Shown here one piece after another: positions 18,273 to 27,665 of a stretch of DNA of 56,079 bases; position 1 is the stretch's first letter, and every line of letters starts with the position of its first letter. The stretch spans positions 522 to 56,600 of the forward strand of contig JAGWAS010000012.1 in assembly GCA_021296235.1 (NCBI GenBank). Direction: 5' to 3'. Below the pieces are notes generated by a model, which had not been told where the DNA came from, did no database searches, and was given only the letters and a program-made list of their open reading frames with translations. Source of the stretch: Paracoccaceae bacterium (GTDB lineage Bacteria; Pseudomonadota; Alphaproteobacteria; Rhodobacterales; Rhodobacteraceae). A program made the translations under genes and the position numbers.

Positions 18273-21200
18273 TCATTGCTCCTTCTGACCTTCCGCAATC
18301 ATGATCATTGCAGGCAGAACAAACAGCGTGAACAGACCCGACAGAATTAAGCCTCCAAGCATGCTGGCTGCGAACGGCACCAAAAACAACAATGCCTCGC
18401 TTCTTTCGTAGATCAGGGGCAGGAGGCCCAGACCGGTCGTCAGGCTGGTAAGGAACACGGCACGGAATCGTTGACGTGTTGCCGCTGCAGCAACTGCAAT
18501 CGCGGGAATTTTTGGTTTTTCCCGGCGAATTATCCCGTAACGGTCGAGCAGTACCAATCCATCATTCACGGCAACACCCGAAGCAGCCAAAATTCCAAAT
18601 ATCGACATGAAGGTAAAGTTCCACCCGAGCACGAGATGAATCAGAACAGAGCCGGCAAATGCAGCGGGAATCCCCGTCGCAACAACCATTGGTTTCCAGT
18701 AACTGCGCAGGAAACCGGCCATGACTGCATAAATGGCCAACAGTGAAAGTGGTACGAGGGTAGCGAGCGTTTCAAGTGTTTCGTTCTCTTCCCGGGCACC
18801 ACCGTCCCTTTCGATAATTATGTCAGGATATCTAGACTGCAACGCCGCTATTGTACCTTCCTCGATTTGCCGTCGGGCACGATTTGGCGTTACAATTGCT
18901 GAGTCCACCCTCGCTTCGACGAATACCGCCGGCTGCCCATCAATCCGGGTCAGTTCCGCCAAATCCCGCGTTTCCGTCAATTTTGCTGCAACCGACAGTG
19001 GAATTTGCCCTCCACCCGGCTTGTTCAAGCGCATCTGCGCCAGTTCGCTCAAGCTCCTGCGTCTCTCCTGAGGATAATTCACAACCACTTTGATCTCTTC
19101 GCGAAACCGCTGAATGCGCTGCGCTTCGATACCGTGAAGCCTCGCCCTCAACTGGGACCCAATGGACGCAGTCGTCAGTCCGGCCGCCTTCCCTGCGGGA
19201 GTCAACTCCAGTTCAAGCTGACGTTTGCCGGGAGAGAGATTGTCATAAATGTCGTAGACGCCAGGCATTGAAGACATGGCAGACTGCAGTTCCGTTGCTG
19301 CCTGCTGCAGCACATGCAGGTCGTCATGGCGGATCGAATAGGCAAAATTGGGTTGCAGTTTCACCTGTGTCGTTACGAAATCCAAGCCTTCCAAATCCGA
19401 AACGTCCCCAACATTTTGTCGCCAGGCTCGTTCAATTTCCAGCGAATCTGCGCTCCTCGTGGATCGGCTGTGGAGATAAGCCTTCACTGTGGCAATGTTG
19501 TCGCCGAGCACATCATCTTCGTCAGGTCGGGTCGACAGGATGGTTCCAGCGACGACCGTGATCGACCTGATTGACGATCCGTCAAGGTCATCATTGATGC
19601 TGGCTGCCGCTTCGCTGAACCGTTCTGCTGCCGCCAGCGTCGTTCCAAGTGTTGATCCAACGGGCAACCTAACCTCAGCCTGAACGGCGTCGCCAACCCC
19701 TATGCGGGCATCAGCCAGAACCACGGGAACCACCTCGAATCTGAGGAACAATATGGCAGTGATGATTACGAGTGCACTGGCCGATATCGACAACCAGACA
19801 TTCCGCACGGACCATGAGACAGCTGACGACACCAAACTGTCTCGAATGCGATCAAACCATTGTCTCACATATCGCTGAAGATCGCTCAGCGGTGAAGCGC
19901 TCCAAGGTCTTTCGTGCGACAGGTGGGCGGGCAGGATAAGGAATGCCTCCAACAGTGAAATCACCAGAACGAACATTGCCACATAGGGAATCACCTTGAT
20001 CAACTGCCACACACCCGAATTGATGAAGATGAGTGGCAGTAAGGCCAGAACGGTGGTTACGGCACCCACAAACAGGGGCCCGAAGACAACTCTTGCTCCC
20101 GATGCCGCTGCCGCCGAGGCTGGTTTACCCATTCCGCGTTCAGCGAGTATGCTCTCCCCCACCACTACCGCGTCATCAACCACAATGCCGATCATGAGGA
20201 AGAACGCGAACATTGTTCCCATGTTCAGCGTAAGATCCGCAGGACCAAAAAACAGGAGCGATCCAACAAAAGAGAGAGGGATCCCGAAAGATATCCAGAA
20301 TGCGTTTCGCAGATCGAAGACTGCGACCAAACTGAGGAACACCAGCGTTATGCCAATCACGGCATTTTTGAATATCCTGGAGAAACGTTCAATGGTGATC
20401 GCAAGATCATCATCCCAGACGCTGACGGAAATGTTCTCCGGCGAAATGTGCGTCTCAAGAAAATCCTTCACGATGACACTGATTTTTCTGACCGATTGGT
20501 TTTCGGATGCATCCACCTGAACAAAAACCGTCGGAACGCCATCCACTTCAGTCAATATCTGATCGTCAACGAAATCATCGCGAATTGTTGCCAAATCCCC
20601 CAGCACCAACTCGGAACCGTCTGGCTCTGTTATGACCGGTATGCTCATGAATTCGTCGCCGGTGTGTCGCTTTGCAACCGACTGCATTGTTATCTTGCCC
20701 GCACCAGTTCGCAATTCCCCGAAGGTCAAGTTGAGTGAACTTTGTTGGATGGCCTGTGCAATGGTCTCCAGGTTGATGCGGTGCCGGCGCAGCGTTTCCT
20801 CATTCAACTCAATACTGATTTCCCGATCCCTCACTCCGGAAAGACCCACGTGGGAAACGCCCGGTAGCGCCAACAAGCTATCCTGCAATTCTTCCGCTGC
20901 CCGCCGCAGATCACTTTCCGTTTCCAATTCCGAAGAAACCGCAATGGTCAGGACGGATATCTCCTGTTGGTCCAGTTTGATCTCCGGTCGCTCGGCGTTA
21001 AGCGGAGGAAAATTTTCCAGTGAGTCGACGGCGTTGACGACCTCGTCCAAAACCGCCTTTTTGTCGGCGAAAGTTTCGAATTCGACAACAATCCGTCCGA
21101 AGTTGTCTTTGGCACTGCTCACAACACGGTTGACACCGGCAATTCCGATTACAGCTTCCTCAACGCGGCGATTGATGTCCTCTTGGATTTCAGCCGGTGA

Positions 21201-21413
21201 TGCGCCAGGCGACGGAACGGTTACCGTAACGCGTCGGAGATCATAAGTGGGCCAATTCTGTATGGCGAGTTGAGAGCCGACAATGACTCCGGCAACGACA
21301 AGAAAGACCATCAGCAGGTTGGCCGCAACCGGATTGGCGGCGAAGTAGGCAATCAATCCCTTGGATGGGGTGGTTTCGGCTCCACCAACGTCTTCGGCGT
21401 CTACATGGTTCAT
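18273..21413 (-). CDS. RND (AcrB-type) efflux transporter permease
   Basis: About 1046 residues, the standard size for the HAE/AcrB family: 12 TM helices, two large periplasmic loops and a duplicated architecture. The TM4 proton-relay acidic pair is present (MIGIVVDDAVVVGE, about residues 412-414). TM10 reads SGVAVNDGLVLLD, with Asn where AcrB has its relay Lys, as in a sizeable subgroup of RND pumps. The start is set at the ATG at 21413, with aagggag just upstream inside the end of the adaptor gene, instead of a TTG seven codons earlier. It forms an operon with the adaptor protein (10 bp apart). It converges on the PKS operon, 219 bp away. Drug or amphiphile export is the family role; no outer-membrane channel is encoded here. 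Confidence 0.92.
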   Translation of the reverse strand: MNHVDAEDVGGAETTPSKGLIAYFAANPVAANLLMVFLVVAGVIVGSQLAIQNWPTYDLRRVTVTVPSPGASPAEIQEDINRRVEEAVIGIAGVNRVVSSAKDNFGRIVVEFETFADKKAVLDEVVNAVDSLENFPPLNAERPEIKLDQQEISVLTIAVSSELETESDLRRAAEELQDSLLALPGVSHVGLSGVRDREISIELNEETLRRHRINLETIAQAIQQSSLNLTFGELRTGAGKITMQSVAKRHTGDEFMSIPVITEPDGSELVLGDLATIRDDFVDDQILTEVDGVPTVFVQVDASENQSVRKISVIVKDFLETHISPENISVSVWDDDLAITIERFSRIFKNAVIGITLVFLSLVAVFDLRNAFWISFGIPLSFVGSLLFFGPADLTLNMGTMFAFFLMIGIVVDDAVVVGESILAERGMGKPASAAAASGARVVFGPLFVGAVTTVLALLPLIFINSGVWQLIKVIPYVAMFVLVISLLEAFLILPAHLSHERPWSASPLSDLQRYVRQWFDRIRDSLVSSAVSWSVRNVWLSISASALVIITAILFLRFEVVPVVLADARIGVGDAVQAEVRLPVGSTLGTTLAAAERFSEAAASINDDLDGSSIRSITVVAGTILSTRPDEDDVLGDNIATVKAYLHSRSTRSADSLEIERAWRQNVGDVSDLEGLDFVTTQVKLQPNFAYSIRHDDLHVLQQAATELQSAMSSMPGVYDIYDNLSPGKRQLELELTPAGKAAGLTTASIGSQLRARLHGIEAQRIQRFREEIKVVVNYPQERRRSLSELAQMRLNKPGGGQIPLSVAAKLTETRDLAELTRIDGQPAVFVEARVDSAIVTPNRARRQIEEGTIAALQSRYPDIIIERDGGAREENETLETLATLVPLSLLAIYAVMAGFLRSYWKPMVVATGIPAAFAGSVLIHLVLGWNFTFMSIFGILAASGVAVNDGLVLLDRYGIIRREKPKIPAIAVAAAATRQRFRAVFLTSLTTGLGLLPLIYERSEALLFLVPFAASMLGGLILSGLFTLFVLPAMIMIAEGQKEQ

Positions 21414-21423
21414 GCCGTCTCCC

Positions 21424-22533
21424 TTACGAACCAAAATCCGTTACGGTCACAGCGAGACCGGATTGGGCATTGCGAATCGCACCGACTACGACGCCATCGC
21501 CGGCATCGAAGGACTCCACAATCCAGTGATCATCGGTACGTCCCAAGGTCAGCGGTTCAAAAGATTCCAAGATGCCGTCGCGCACCAGCCAAACTTGACC
21601 GAAAGCCTGGGATGCCGCCTCAGGCAAGACATATGTTCCGGCATGCGATGGCCCGGTGATTGCGATCTCTGCAAAGGTGTTGGGCAACGGAAGTGAGTCC
21701 AACGGACCATCGTCGGAAAACTTCAAATACAGAGACGCCATTCTGGTGTCCGAATCCACAATGGAGGATGTTGTGGCAATGGTTCCCCGGTATGTGTTCA
21801 ATCTTGTCCTGATCTCGGCTGTTCGCCCTTCCACGGGCTGCAAATTGAGAAGATCCTGCTGATCAATGGGTACATGAACCCTGATGGATTCAGGTCGGTA
21901 AACCATTCCCAAGACTGCTGCACGACCGACAGTTTCGACCGTTCCGACAAGTTCTCCAACTTCGACACTCGAAGATATAACCCGGAAATTATAGGGCAAG
22001 GAAATTCTGGTTTTCTCAAGTTGAAGTTCAGCAAGCTTCAATTCAAGCTGAGCGCCTCGCAAATCCAATTCGATCTTGCGCGCATCACTGCTTCCGGCTT
22101 GCTGGATCTGCAGTTCGTATTCAAGTGCATCAACCTTCAAGCGGGTTTTTTCAACTCTCAATTCAAACTCCGAGGGGTCTACCCTGATGAACACCTCATC
22201 AGCTTCCAACGATCCCCCCGGTTCGAATTTTGGAGACACCCAAACGACACGCCCGACAACTTCTGAAAGAACTGTAACTCTTTCCTTCAGCGATACAGTT
22301 CCTGTCAGCTCGAGTGTAAGTGCCTGTTCCGTTGACTCGGGTTGGATCACGCGAGCAACCGGTTTGCGTTCCGGATTTGCCAGTTGCGTACTGTCAACAC
22401 GCTCGACCTGTTCCGGTGCTCGCGCAAAATAGAAAGCGACGGCAACTGCGCCGAGAATGACTGCGAACTGCAGATATCCCTTCCACTTGGAGTCTTTGCG
22501 GCGACCATCGGGTTGGTTCGCGTCCTGTGTCAT
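21424..22533 (-). CDS. RND periplasmic adaptor (membrane fusion) protein
   Basis: About 369 residues from the ATG at 22533 (preceded by aagggaatcgg; an in-frame ATG 48 bp further up has no ribosome binding site). One N-terminal TM helix (YLQFAVILGAVAVAFYF, about 18-34) anchors it in the inner membrane. It then has the lipoyl/barrel-sandwich halves (LKERVTVLSEVVGRVVWVSP and YNFRVISSSVEVGELV) around a coiled-coil hairpin rich in Leu/Glu (LRGAQLELKLAELQLEK), and a beta-barrel and membrane-proximal domain. This is the HlyD/AcrA order. It is the first gene of the pump operon and would bridge the RND permease to a TolC-type channel located elsewhere. Confidence 0.9.
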   Translation of the reverse strand: MTQDANQPDGRRKDSKWKGYLQFAVILGAVAVAFYFARAPEQVERVDSTQLANPERKPVARVIQPESTEQALTLELTGTVSLKERVTVLSEVVGRVVWVSPKFEPGGSLEADEVFIRVDPSEFELRVEKTRLKVDALEYELQIQQAGSSDARKIELDLRGAQLELKLAELQLEKTRISLPYNFRVISSSVEVGELVGTVETVGRAAVLGMVYRPESIRVHVPIDQQDLLNLQPVEGRTAEIRTRLNTYRGTIATTSSIVDSDTRMASLYLKFSDDGPLDSLPLPNTFAEIAITGPSHAGTYVLPEAASQAFGQVWLVRDGILESFEPLTLGRTDDHWIVESFDAGDGVVVGAIRNAQSGLAVTVTDFGS

Positions 22534-22798
22534 TGTTTCCGATTCCCTTGGCCAACTCTTGGCAACATAATTCAGTTGCATATGATCAAATTAAGTCAGG
22601 TTGCGCTAATGCCAGCCAATATCTTCCAAATCAAGATCAATGACACAGTGCGAACTCCTTCTGCTGTGCAAGGGGCTTGCGGAAGTGTTCCAATGTCAAG
22701 TCATGTGGGTCCAGAGGACAGGATTGCCGTCCTGCCGCCCGGTTTGGCCCTGTCAACTGATCCAACGGTGAACGGGTGCCGGAAGCTCGGACGGAATC

Positions 22799-23434
22799 TC
22801 AATTGCTTCCGCTCCGCGATGCCGCTCTCTTCCTTTTTTGGTCGATTTCGTTCAAGAGATCGGCTGCCAGCTTTTCAAATTCGGTGCGCACCTGCTCAGG
22901 CGGCCGCAGAATAATTGAAATGTGATCAACGATTCTGTCTGGTGGCCTCAGGAACAGGGCATCCGCCTCCCTTGTGTCAAATCCAGCAATCTGGCGCGCC
23001 TCAAGCCATGCGGACATCCTGTCGGCACGCTTTATCGCGCTCTTCTGCCGACCGGAAAGGTCCATCGGCATTCCAAAACGCAACCTGATGGCGGCCAAGA
23101 TTCGGTCTTCCATTTCATCATATCCGCCTTCGAGGGCATTCTTGACAGGCGAAATCAGGTCGCCGATGACGTATTCCGCGGCATCGTGCAGCAGTGCGGA
23201 AAGCCGCTGTTCTGCGGTTGCGCGGGGGTTGAGCAGGCGGAGAATTCTCTCCACAAGGAGCGAATGTTCGGCAACCGAATAGGGAAATTCACCGACGGTC
23301 TGGCCGTTCCAGCGGGCAACAAAGGACAGCCCGTGGGCGATGTCGCTGATTTCAATGTCGACCGGGGCCGGGTCCAGAAGATCCAACCGTCGGCCGGACA
23401 GCATTCTCTGCCAAGCGCGTGGTTTTTTTGACAT
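22799..23434 (-). CDS. HD-domain phosphohydrolase (YfbR-like)
   Basis: A 211-residue HD-superfamily protein. The metal-binding residues are visible as H in SVAEHSLLV and the HD pair in ALLHDAAEYVIGD, followed by a conserved D (RADRMSAWLEA). This spacing matches the YfbR/5'-nucleotidase-like HD group. The N-terminal block (RAWQRMLSGRRLDLLDP...DIEISDIAHGL) is characteristic of a protein found in many Rhodobacterales. The likely role is nucleotide dephosphorylation, but the substrate is not evident. It is divergent from ahcY. Confidence 0.8.
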   Translation of the reverse strand: MSKKPRAWQRMLSGRRLDLLDPAPVDIEISDIAHGLSFVARWNGQTVGEFPYSVAEHSLLVERILRLLNPRATAEQRLSALLHDAAEYVIGDLISPVKNALEGGYDEMEDRILAAIRLRFGMPMDLSGRQKSAIKRADRMSAWLEARQIAGFDTREADALFLRPPDRIVDHISIILRPPEQVRTEFEKLAADLLNEIDQKRKRAASRSGSN

Positions 23435-23853
23435 GGGCTCAGTTGTCTGGTGTACTATTCAGTTAAAGGCCAGTTCGACACAAGGTCGAAGGTGCCGTCA
23501 AGTGACAACGGTGATTGCGCTGCAATCCGTGCAGTCAATTAGAGTACACAAACTGATTTCACTTGGGATTCATTTGTCGAACGTCATGACGGATCTTCGC
23601 CACCCATCCAGGGATCTTTCCTCGCCGACCTACGACAGGAACCGGGTGAGTTTCGCACGGGTGAGCGCGAAAACCGGGTCAGCTCCCGTTGGGTTCCGCG
23701 TTTCCGAAACGTGTCAGCGACTTGTTCAATGCAAGCAGATTGCCGGTCATCGGGATCATCGACGGATATTGGAATTCCTTGGATCCGTGCATTGTCGATG
23801 CGGGGTTCAGGTGATATCGGCGGCGGCTTCAACAATCACCTGGTTGGACCCAA
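23435..23853. other. Divergent intergenic region between HD protein and ahcY
   Basis: About 420 bp without a supported gene. It must carry the promoters of both flanking genes. I looked for a SAM- or SAH-binding riboswitch before ahcY and did not find a pattern I could defend. No ribosome binding site of the AGGAG type stands directly before the ahcY ATG. Confidence 0.4.
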
Positions 23854-25248
23854 ATGAACAGAGATTACACCGTCAAGGACATTTCCCTGGCCGAGTTCGG
23901 TCGCAAGGAGATCGAGATCGCCGAAACCGAAATGCCGGGCCTCATGGCTTTGCGGGACGAGTACGCCGATGCGAAGCCGCTTTCAGGCGCAAAGATCGCC
24001 GGATCCCTGCACATGACGATTCAGACAGCAGTTCTGATCGAAACCTTGGATCTGCTGGGAGCCGACATACGCTGGGCGTCTTGTAACGTCTTCTCCACCC
24101 AGGATCATGCGGCGGCGGCGATCGCAGTCAGCGGCATTCCGGTATTCGCGGTCAAGGGAGAATCACTCCCCGAATACTGGGACTATGTGGACAGGATCTT
24201 TTGGTTCAAGGAGGGAGGAGCGAACATGATCCTGGACGATGGCGGGGATGCAACCAATTACATAATTTTGGGCGCCAGGGTGGAGGAAGGTGAACAAGAT
24301 CTCATTTCGGATCCGAAATCCGAAGAGGAGGAAGCAATGTTCGCAACTGTTCGCCGGCGGATCAAATCGACACCGGGATGGTTTCTCAAGCAGCGCAGCA
24401 TGATACGCGGTGTAACCGAGGAGACCACAACAGGGGTAAACCGCCTTTACCAGTTGAAGGATCGGGGACTTCTTCCGTTTCCGGCCTTCAACGTCAATGA
24501 CAGCGTCACCAAATCGAAATTCGACAACAAATACGGATGCAGGGAGAGCCTGGTTGACGGAATCCGCCGCGCAACGGACACAATGATTGCCGGAAAGATC
24601 GCGGTTCTCTGCGGATACGGCGATGTTGGCAAGGGCTCGGCGGCATCACTGCGCGGGGCCGGGGCTCGCGTCATGGTTACGGAAGTCGATCCGATCTGTG
24701 CCCTGCAAGCCGCAATGGACGGCTTTGAAGTCGTGACGTTGGAGGAGGCGGCGCCGGCCGGTGACATATTCGTTACGGCCACCGGAAATCGGGATGTCAT
24801 TTGCATCGACCACATCCGGCAAATGAAGGACATGGCAATCGTTGGCAACATCGGCCATTTTGACAACGAGATTCAGGTGTCGGCACTGCGCAACAACAAA
24901 TGGACCAACATCAAGGACCAGGTTGACATGATTGAAATGCCGTCCGGCAGGAGGGTCATCCTGTTGTCCGAAGGGCGTCTTCTCAATCTCGGAAATGCCA
25001 CCGGTCATCCCAGCTTCGTCATGTCGGCCAGTTTCACAAATCAGGTGCTGGCCCAGATTGAATTGTGGACCAATCCCGGCAAATACGGGAATCAAGTCCA
25101 TGTGCTGCCGAAGCGGCTTGATGAGAAAGTTGCACAACTGCATCTGGGAAAGCTGGGAGCAAAACTCACCGATTTGTCAAATGAGCAGGCAGATTACATT
25201 GGAGTGGAAACCACCGGTCCCTTCAAATCCGAACACTACAGATATTGA
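23854..25248 (+). CDS. ahcY: Adenosylhomocysteinase
   Basis: A 464-residue S-adenosylhomocysteine hydrolase, which splits SAH into adenosine and homocysteine and so relieves product inhibition of methyltransferases. Typical blocks are seen: [16 protein letters not shown] (about 50-65), [12 protein letters not shown], the NAD+-binding GYGDVGKG (254-261), [13 protein letters not shown] with the catalytic Lys/Asp, and the C-terminal dimer segment ending KSEHYRY. The insert around residues 145-175 ([16 protein letters not shown]) is the extra segment found in many proteobacterial enzymes. Length is normal. The convergent DUF1761 gene lies 51 bp downstream. Confidence 0.97.
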   Translation: MNRDYTVKDISLAEFGRKEIEIAETEMPGLMALRDEYADAKPLSGAKIAGSLHMTIQTAVLIETLDLLGADIRWASCNVFSTQDHAAAAIAVSGIPVFAVKGESLPEYWDYVDRIFWFKEGGANMILDDGGDATNYIILGARVEEGEQDLISDPKSEEEEAMFATVRRRIKSTPGWFLKQRSMIRGVTEETTTGVNRLYQLKDRGLLPFPAFNVNDSVTKSKFDNKYGCRESLVDGIRRATDTMIAGKIAVLCGYGDVGKGSAASLRGAGARVMVTEVDPICALQAAMDGFEVVTLEEAAPAGDIFVTATGNRDVICIDHIRQMKDMAIVGNIGHFDNEIQVSALRNNKWTNIKDQVDMIEMPSGRRVILLSEGRLLNLGNATGHPSFVMSASFTNQVLAQIELWTNPGKYGNQVHVLPKRLDEKVAQLHLGKLGAKLTDLSNEQADYIGVETTGPFKSEHYRY

Positions 25249-25299
25249 GCCGCGGTCAGACGTTCCCACCTCGCGAAGTTTGCGATCGGTGCATTTTTT

Positions 25300-25683
25300 T
25301 CAAAAGAAACCCTGAACCGCTCCAATGATCCCGCAACCAACGGCAGCGTAGGTGCCGTCGATCAAGATCAGTGATTTTGGTCGTCTGCCGAAAGTGTAGT
25401 TCGTCGCCACCCACGGAACGACAATGAACAACCCAACTGCAAGACCAGTGAGCGTTCCTTGAATCGGATCCAACACAACCAATTGGGCTTGGAGATACTG
25501 CATCATGAACGAGACGATGAGAACGCACACGAAGGCAATGATGAACGGCGTTGGATTCTTCCGTTTCATTTCGGTCTCGGTGAGCCCGCTTGCTTTCATC
25601 CAAGGCCGCGAGAGCACCATGTACCAGATTGAACCAAATGCAAAGGCGGCAACGGCCCCTGAAATGATGCTGATCAATTCCAT
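25300..25683 (-). CDS. DUF1761 family membrane protein
   Basis: About 127 residues with four hydrophobic helices (SIISGAVAAFAFGSIWYMVL, PFIIAFVCVLIVSFMM, GTLTGLAVGLFIVVPWVATN, DGTYAAVGCGIIGAVQGFF). The layout and the SIWYMVLSRPWMKASG motif fit the DUF1761 family, whose function is unknown. I set the start at 25683, where aaaggac lies about 8 bp upstream, rather than the in-frame start at 25716. It stands alone between ahcY (convergent) and the EVE gene (same strand, 53 bp away). Confidence 0.72.
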   Translation of the reverse strand: MELISIISGAVAAFAFGSIWYMVLSRPWMKASGLTETEMKRKNPTPFIIAFVCVLIVSFMMQYLQAQLVVLDPIQGTLTGLAVGLFIVVPWVATNYTFGRRPKSLILIDGTYAAVGCGIIGAVQGFF

Positions 25684-25736
25684 GTTCTGAAGTCCTTTCT
25701 TCGAACTCAAGCTCAATTGACGCGGATTACTGCCAG

Positions 25737-26174
25737 TCAGCCAGTCTTGCCGTGATGTTCCGGATGTCCGCCAAGTTCACAGATCACATCCCACTCCTGC
25801 TGCGTTACGGGCTGCACCGAAAGGCGGGTGTTGTTGACGAGAACCATCCCGGAAAGTCTGGGGTCTGCCTTGCACATTGCCAAGGTAACCGGCCTTGGCA
25901 TTGATGCCACGGCCTTGACATCCACGCATTCCCAGCGCGGATCGTCGGTTGTGCTGTCGGGATGGACAACGGCGCAAACCTTGACGATTCCGACAACTGC
26001 CTTGTCAGATTGGGAGTGATAGAAGAAGCCGAGATCACCCAACTGCATTTCGCGCATGTTGTTGCGGGCCTGGTAGTTCCGGATGCCGTCCCATTCCTCA
26101 CCGGCATCGCCCTTTGCCACCTGATCATCCCAACTCCACTCGCCGGGTTCGGATTTGAAAAGCCAGTGCCTCAT
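25737..26174 (-). CDS. EVE domain-containing protein
   Basis: About 145 residues covering a single EVE (PUA-like) domain: N-terminal HWLFKSEPGEWSWDD, WDGIRNYQARNNMREM, GDLGFFYHSQ and the C-terminal SVQPVTQQEWDVICELGG. EVE domains form an aromatic cage that recognises modified bases in DNA or RNA; the exact role of the stand-alone bacterial proteins is not settled. Two ATGs stand side by side at 26177 and 26174; ggagga directly in front gives better spacing to the second. No partner restriction or modification gene is nearby. Confidence 0.85.
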   Translation of the reverse strand: MRHWLFKSEPGEWSWDDQVAKGDAGEEWDGIRNYQARNNMREMQLGDLGFFYHSQSDKAVVGIVKVCAVVHPDSTTDDPRWECVDVKAVASMPRPVTLAMCKADPRLSGMVLVNNTRLSVQPVTQQEWDVICELGGHPEHHGKTG

Positions 26175-26177
26175 CAT

Positions 26178-26545
26178 TCCTCCGCAACCAATTTATCCTC
26201 ACGACCGCAGCCGGCGCCGAATTTGTGGCACGCGGGTGAATCGCGTCGGGTATGTTGAATCCCACCGGTGCCGAAAAGGCAAGGGAAGACCATAGTGGCC
26301 AAAGGCAATCATTTTGACGCCCGAAGCCTCATTTGATGACAAACTGCATCCGATTTGCCGAAAAAGGAACCTCTCATCCGCCTTGTTTCGCCCTGCTCCA
26401 TTTTCCTGCTGGAAAAATTGCAAGAGCGATTGGGCTGACTGTGGACTTTCCGCGGATCACGGCGATGCGTGGCAGCGTTCAGTCAAAAAAATGTCGTCTG
26501 AATTGTTCAATGAAAGGCCAAAGCATGGCACCTTCCGTTGGCGCT
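26178..26545. other. Intergenic region between EVE gene and tsaD
   Basis: About 370 bp. Short frames on both strands have no ribosome binding site and no recognisable similarity. Nothing further can be supported. Confidence 0.4.
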
Positions 26546-27640
26546 TCAGGATTTTGGTCCCCTCTTGCCGTGCCCGAGAATTGGGGCACTGACACTGTCA
26601 AGCGGCCAGCGCGGGCGAGCCCGAACATCCGAATCGCCCTTGGCGCCAACGTGAATTCTCTCAATTCCTGCCCATGCAATCATGGCTCCATTATCGGTGC
26701 ACAGGGCCGGATCAGGTGCAATGAACCGAATGGAACGTTCCGAGCAAACCGCCTTCAGGGAAGAACGAATTTCCCGGTTGGCCGCAACACCGCCGCAAAT
26801 TGCAAAATCCCTTGCCCGTCCAATGCGGTCGGAGAACTCCTCAAGCGCGGTTGCCGTTTTTTCTGCCAGGATGTCGCTGACCGCCCGTTGAAACCCGGCG
26901 CACAAATCGGCGATGCTTCGGGATTCCAACGCCCCATCCCGTCGCAGGTTTTCGCAGGATCGGCCAACGGCAGTCTTAAGACCCGAAAACGAAAGGTTGC
27001 AACCTTGCCTGCCGGACAATGGTCTTGGAAACCGGAAGCGGTCCGGATCTCCCATGCCTGCCATTTCCTCGACTGCAGGCCCACCCGGGAAGCTGAGTTT
27101 CATCAGACGGGCGGATTTGTCGAAAGCCTCCCCCGGCGCATCGTCAATTGTGCCACCCAGCCGCAGAAACCTGTCCGGTCCAAGCACCGCAAGAAATTGG
27201 CAATGCCCGCCTGACACAAGCAGCGCCGGAAACGGAAACTCTATCAGATCAGTCATCCTGGCTGTCAACGCGTGTCCGGCAAGGTGATTGATGCCAAGCA
27301 GCGGTTTACCCGAACCAACCGACACGCCCTGTGCGAATGCAATGCCCGCCAGCAATCCACCGATTAGGCCAGGACCGGCCGTTACCGCAACTGCGTCGAT
27401 TTCCTGGAGCGAGGTTCCCGCCTCCGTCAGTGCCCTTTCAGTTGCTTGGTCAAGCCGGACGGCGTGTGCCCGTGCCGCAATTTCGGGGACAACCCCACCA
27501 TGGGAAACGTGAAGACCTTGCTGGCCAAGCACGACCGACGAGCGCACTTGCGCAATTTCACCCGGGATATACTCAACAACCGCAGCGGCCGTATCGTCGC
27601 AACTGGACTCCAGCCCGAGCACGGTCAGGGGTCGGCACAT
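26546..27640 (-). CDS. tsaD: tRNA N6-adenosine threonylcarbamoyltransferase
   Basis: About 364 residues from the ATG at 27640 (MCRPLTVLGLESSCDD). The frame is open for 144 more codons upstream, but that part lies antisense to hemD and has no family match, so I exclude it. TsaD transfers threonylcarbamoyl to A37 of ANN-decoding tRNAs together with TsaB/TsaE. Motifs: LGLESSCDDTAAAVV, SHGGVVPEIAARAH, AGPGLIGGLLAGIAFA, the metal ligands in NHLAGHAL, VSGGHCQF, LSFSGLKTA and GGVAANREIR. An alternative ATG at 27664 adds eight residues. Its start lies only about 25 bp from the hemD start on the other strand, so the promoters must overlap the coding ends. Confidence 0.93.
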   Translation of the reverse strand: MCRPLTVLGLESSCDDTAAAVVEYIPGEIAQVRSSVVLGQQGLHVSHGGVVPEIAARAHAVRLDQATERALTEAGTSLQEIDAVAVTAGPGLIGGLLAGIAFAQGVSVGSGKPLLGINHLAGHALTARMTDLIEFPFPALLVSGGHCQFLAVLGPDRFLRLGGTIDDAPGEAFDKSARLMKLSFPGGPAVEEMAGMGDPDRFRFPRPLSGRQGCNLSFSGLKTAVGRSCENLRRDGALESRSIADLCAGFQRAVSDILAEKTATALEEFSDRIGRARDFAICGGVAANREIRSSLKAVCSERSIRFIAPDPALCTDNGAMIAWAGIERIHVGAKGDSDVRARPRWPLDSVSAPILGHGKRGPKS

Positions 27641-27665
27641 GTGGTTTATGGGTCGCAGGGACATG

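Noticed and set aside
23435..23853. Possible SAM or SAH riboswitch before ahcY
   Set aside because: No defensible consensus elements or pseudoknot found by eye; a covariance-model scan would decide.
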